This document shows positions 62,930-64,000 of a DNA stretch of 64,000 nucleotides, piece by piece (positions within the stretch are counted from its first letter, which is position 1; the number at the start of each line of letters is the position of its first letter). The DNA comes from Dendrobium chrysotoxum (taxonomy: Eukaryota; Streptophyta; Magnoliopsida; Asparagales; Orchidaceae), in assembly GCA_019925795.1 (NCBI GenBank), contig CM034301.1, positions 46,897,783 through 46,961,782 of the forward strand, written 5' to 3'. Under the pieces are notes generated by a model that saw nothing but the letters and a program-made list of their open reading frames with translations, was not told where the DNA came from and made no database searches. The translations under genes were made by a program, and so were the position numbers.

Positions 62930-64000
62930 ACTTGGGAGCTTCCTCGCCGCCGATCGTCAGAGTTCTTCCCGACCACCGTCGAACTTCCGCCAGTTCGCCG
63001 ACCACAGCCGGACTTCTGCCCATTCGCCGACCACCGTCATAGTTCTTCCCGACCATCGCCGGACTTTCGCCAGTCCACCGACGACAGCCAGACTTTCGCC
63101 CGTTCGCTAACCACCGCCAGAGTTCTTCACAACCACTGACGGACTTTGACTTGTTCGTTGATCATAAACGGACTTCCACCCGTTTGTCGACCACCGCCAG
63201 AGTTCTTCCCGATCGCCGCCAGACTTTCGCCCTTTCGTCAACCACCGCCGGAGTTCTTTTCGAACCCTGTCGGACTTCCACCCATTCGTCGATCACCCAC
63301 GGTCCTTTCGACCATCGTTGGCCGTCGACTACGATCCTTCTGTCGACTACAATCCTTTCAATCACCGTCACCTGACTACGGTCTTTTCGACCTCCGTCGC
63401 CCGACTACGATCCTTCAGACCACTATCACCCAACAACGTTCCTCCCGACCTCCTTCGTCCGCCGACCACCGCCAGGCTTCTACTAGTCCACCAACCATTG
63501 CCGAACTTCTTCCAGTCCGCGGACCACCGTCGAATTTTTGCCCATTATTCGACTGCCGTCGGACTTCTGCTAGTCTGCCGACCACTGTTGGAGTTCTTCG
63601 CGGTCACTGTCGTACTTACGCTTGTTTGTCGATAACCAACAGACTTCCACCCGTTCATCGACCTTCGCCAGAGGTCCTCCCAACTTCTGTCTTCCGTCGA
63701 CTATGGTCTTTCTAACCCCCGTCATCCACCGACTACAGTCCTCCCGACCTCCGTTACTTGTCAACTGCGGTCCTTCCAACAACCCTCGCCAACTATGGTC
63801 CTTCCGACAGCAATAGCCAACTACGGTACTCCCGACCTCCATCGCCCTCTGACTATGATTCTTCTGAACTCTGTCGCCCGCCAACTATAGTCATTCTGAC
63901 CACCGTCGCATGACTACGGTCCTTCTAACCACCGTCGCCTGACTATGGTCATTCCGACCACCGTCGCCCAATTACGGTCCTCCCGACCTCTGACTACAAT
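62930..64000. repeat. GC-rich minisatellite, runs off the window
   Basis: Up to about 63290, units of 29-30 bases (CGACCACCGTCGGACTTCCG plus CCAGTTCGC) alternate with a 22-base variant (CGACCACCGCCAGAGTTC plus TTCC), giving a superunit near 80 bases. From about 63290 the unit changes to CGACTACGGTCCTTCCGACC plus TCCGTCGCC, 29-30 bases. The array holds many overlapping open frames on both strands (up to 189 codons at 63146-63715) because its unit lacks stops; none is credible as a gene. Confidence 0.85.

Noticed and set aside
63146..63884. 189-codon plus frame and 104-codon minus frame in the minisatellite
   Set aside because: Several frames of the same repeat unit are open on both strands, which is expected of a stop-free tandem unit.

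Overview
This is nuclear DNA of a flowering plant. It is AT-rich, has spliced genes with GT-AG introns, LTR retrotransposons primed by initiator tRNA-Met, plant-type L1 LINEs, and MITEs. No bacterial, phage, CRISPR or organellar content was seen. The species cannot be named from the sequence.

The only gene that looks functional is a minus-strand gene of the plant DUF1664 family. I reconstructed it from 14 exons between 22107 and 61033. It encodes 354 residues with no stop or frameshift, every intron is GT-AG, and the phases agree. It fills about 39 kb because its introns are packed with transposons. Intron 1 alone is about 22.4 kb, intron 6 is 6.5 kb and intron 3 is 4.2 kb. Its short promoter carries a telo-box and a CCAAT box and is abutted by a terminal-inverted-repeat transposon at 61132-62094.

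Layout. 1-9.2 kb: intergenic DNA with degenerate tandem repeats and hairpins. 9.2-9.85 kb: one decayed exon of a sugar transport protein (STP) gene. 10.03-14.75 kb: a Ty1/copia element with both LTRs, broken by stops and a tandem duplication. 15-20.1 kb: non-coding repeats, a MITE, and a 1.2 kb unit in tandem. 21.6 kb: a small MITE. 22.1-61.0 kb: the DUF1664 gene. Its introns hold an ORF1-only LINE derivative (26.35-28.74 kb), a LINE fragment split by a solo LTR (34.4-37.3 kb), a second LINE (41.0-50.3 kb) split by both a related solo LTR and a Ty3/gypsy chromovirus (43.86-49.53 kb), an older gypsy element (51.8-58.9 kb) with its own nested LTR and MITE, and a third LINE tail (58.9-59.3 kb). 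61.1-64 kb: the promoter-proximal DNA transposon, a G-run cluster, and a GC-rich minisatellite running off the window end.

Target-site duplications let most insertions be ordered. LINEs went into the introns first, then LTR elements went into the LINEs, and most of those recombined down to solo LTRs. I found no new defence or metabolic system. The most notable points are the intact gene carrying this load, the nested-insertion history, inverted LINE/LTR copies flanking exons 2-3, and the decay signature of the chromovirus, whose visible premature pol stops are all TAG.
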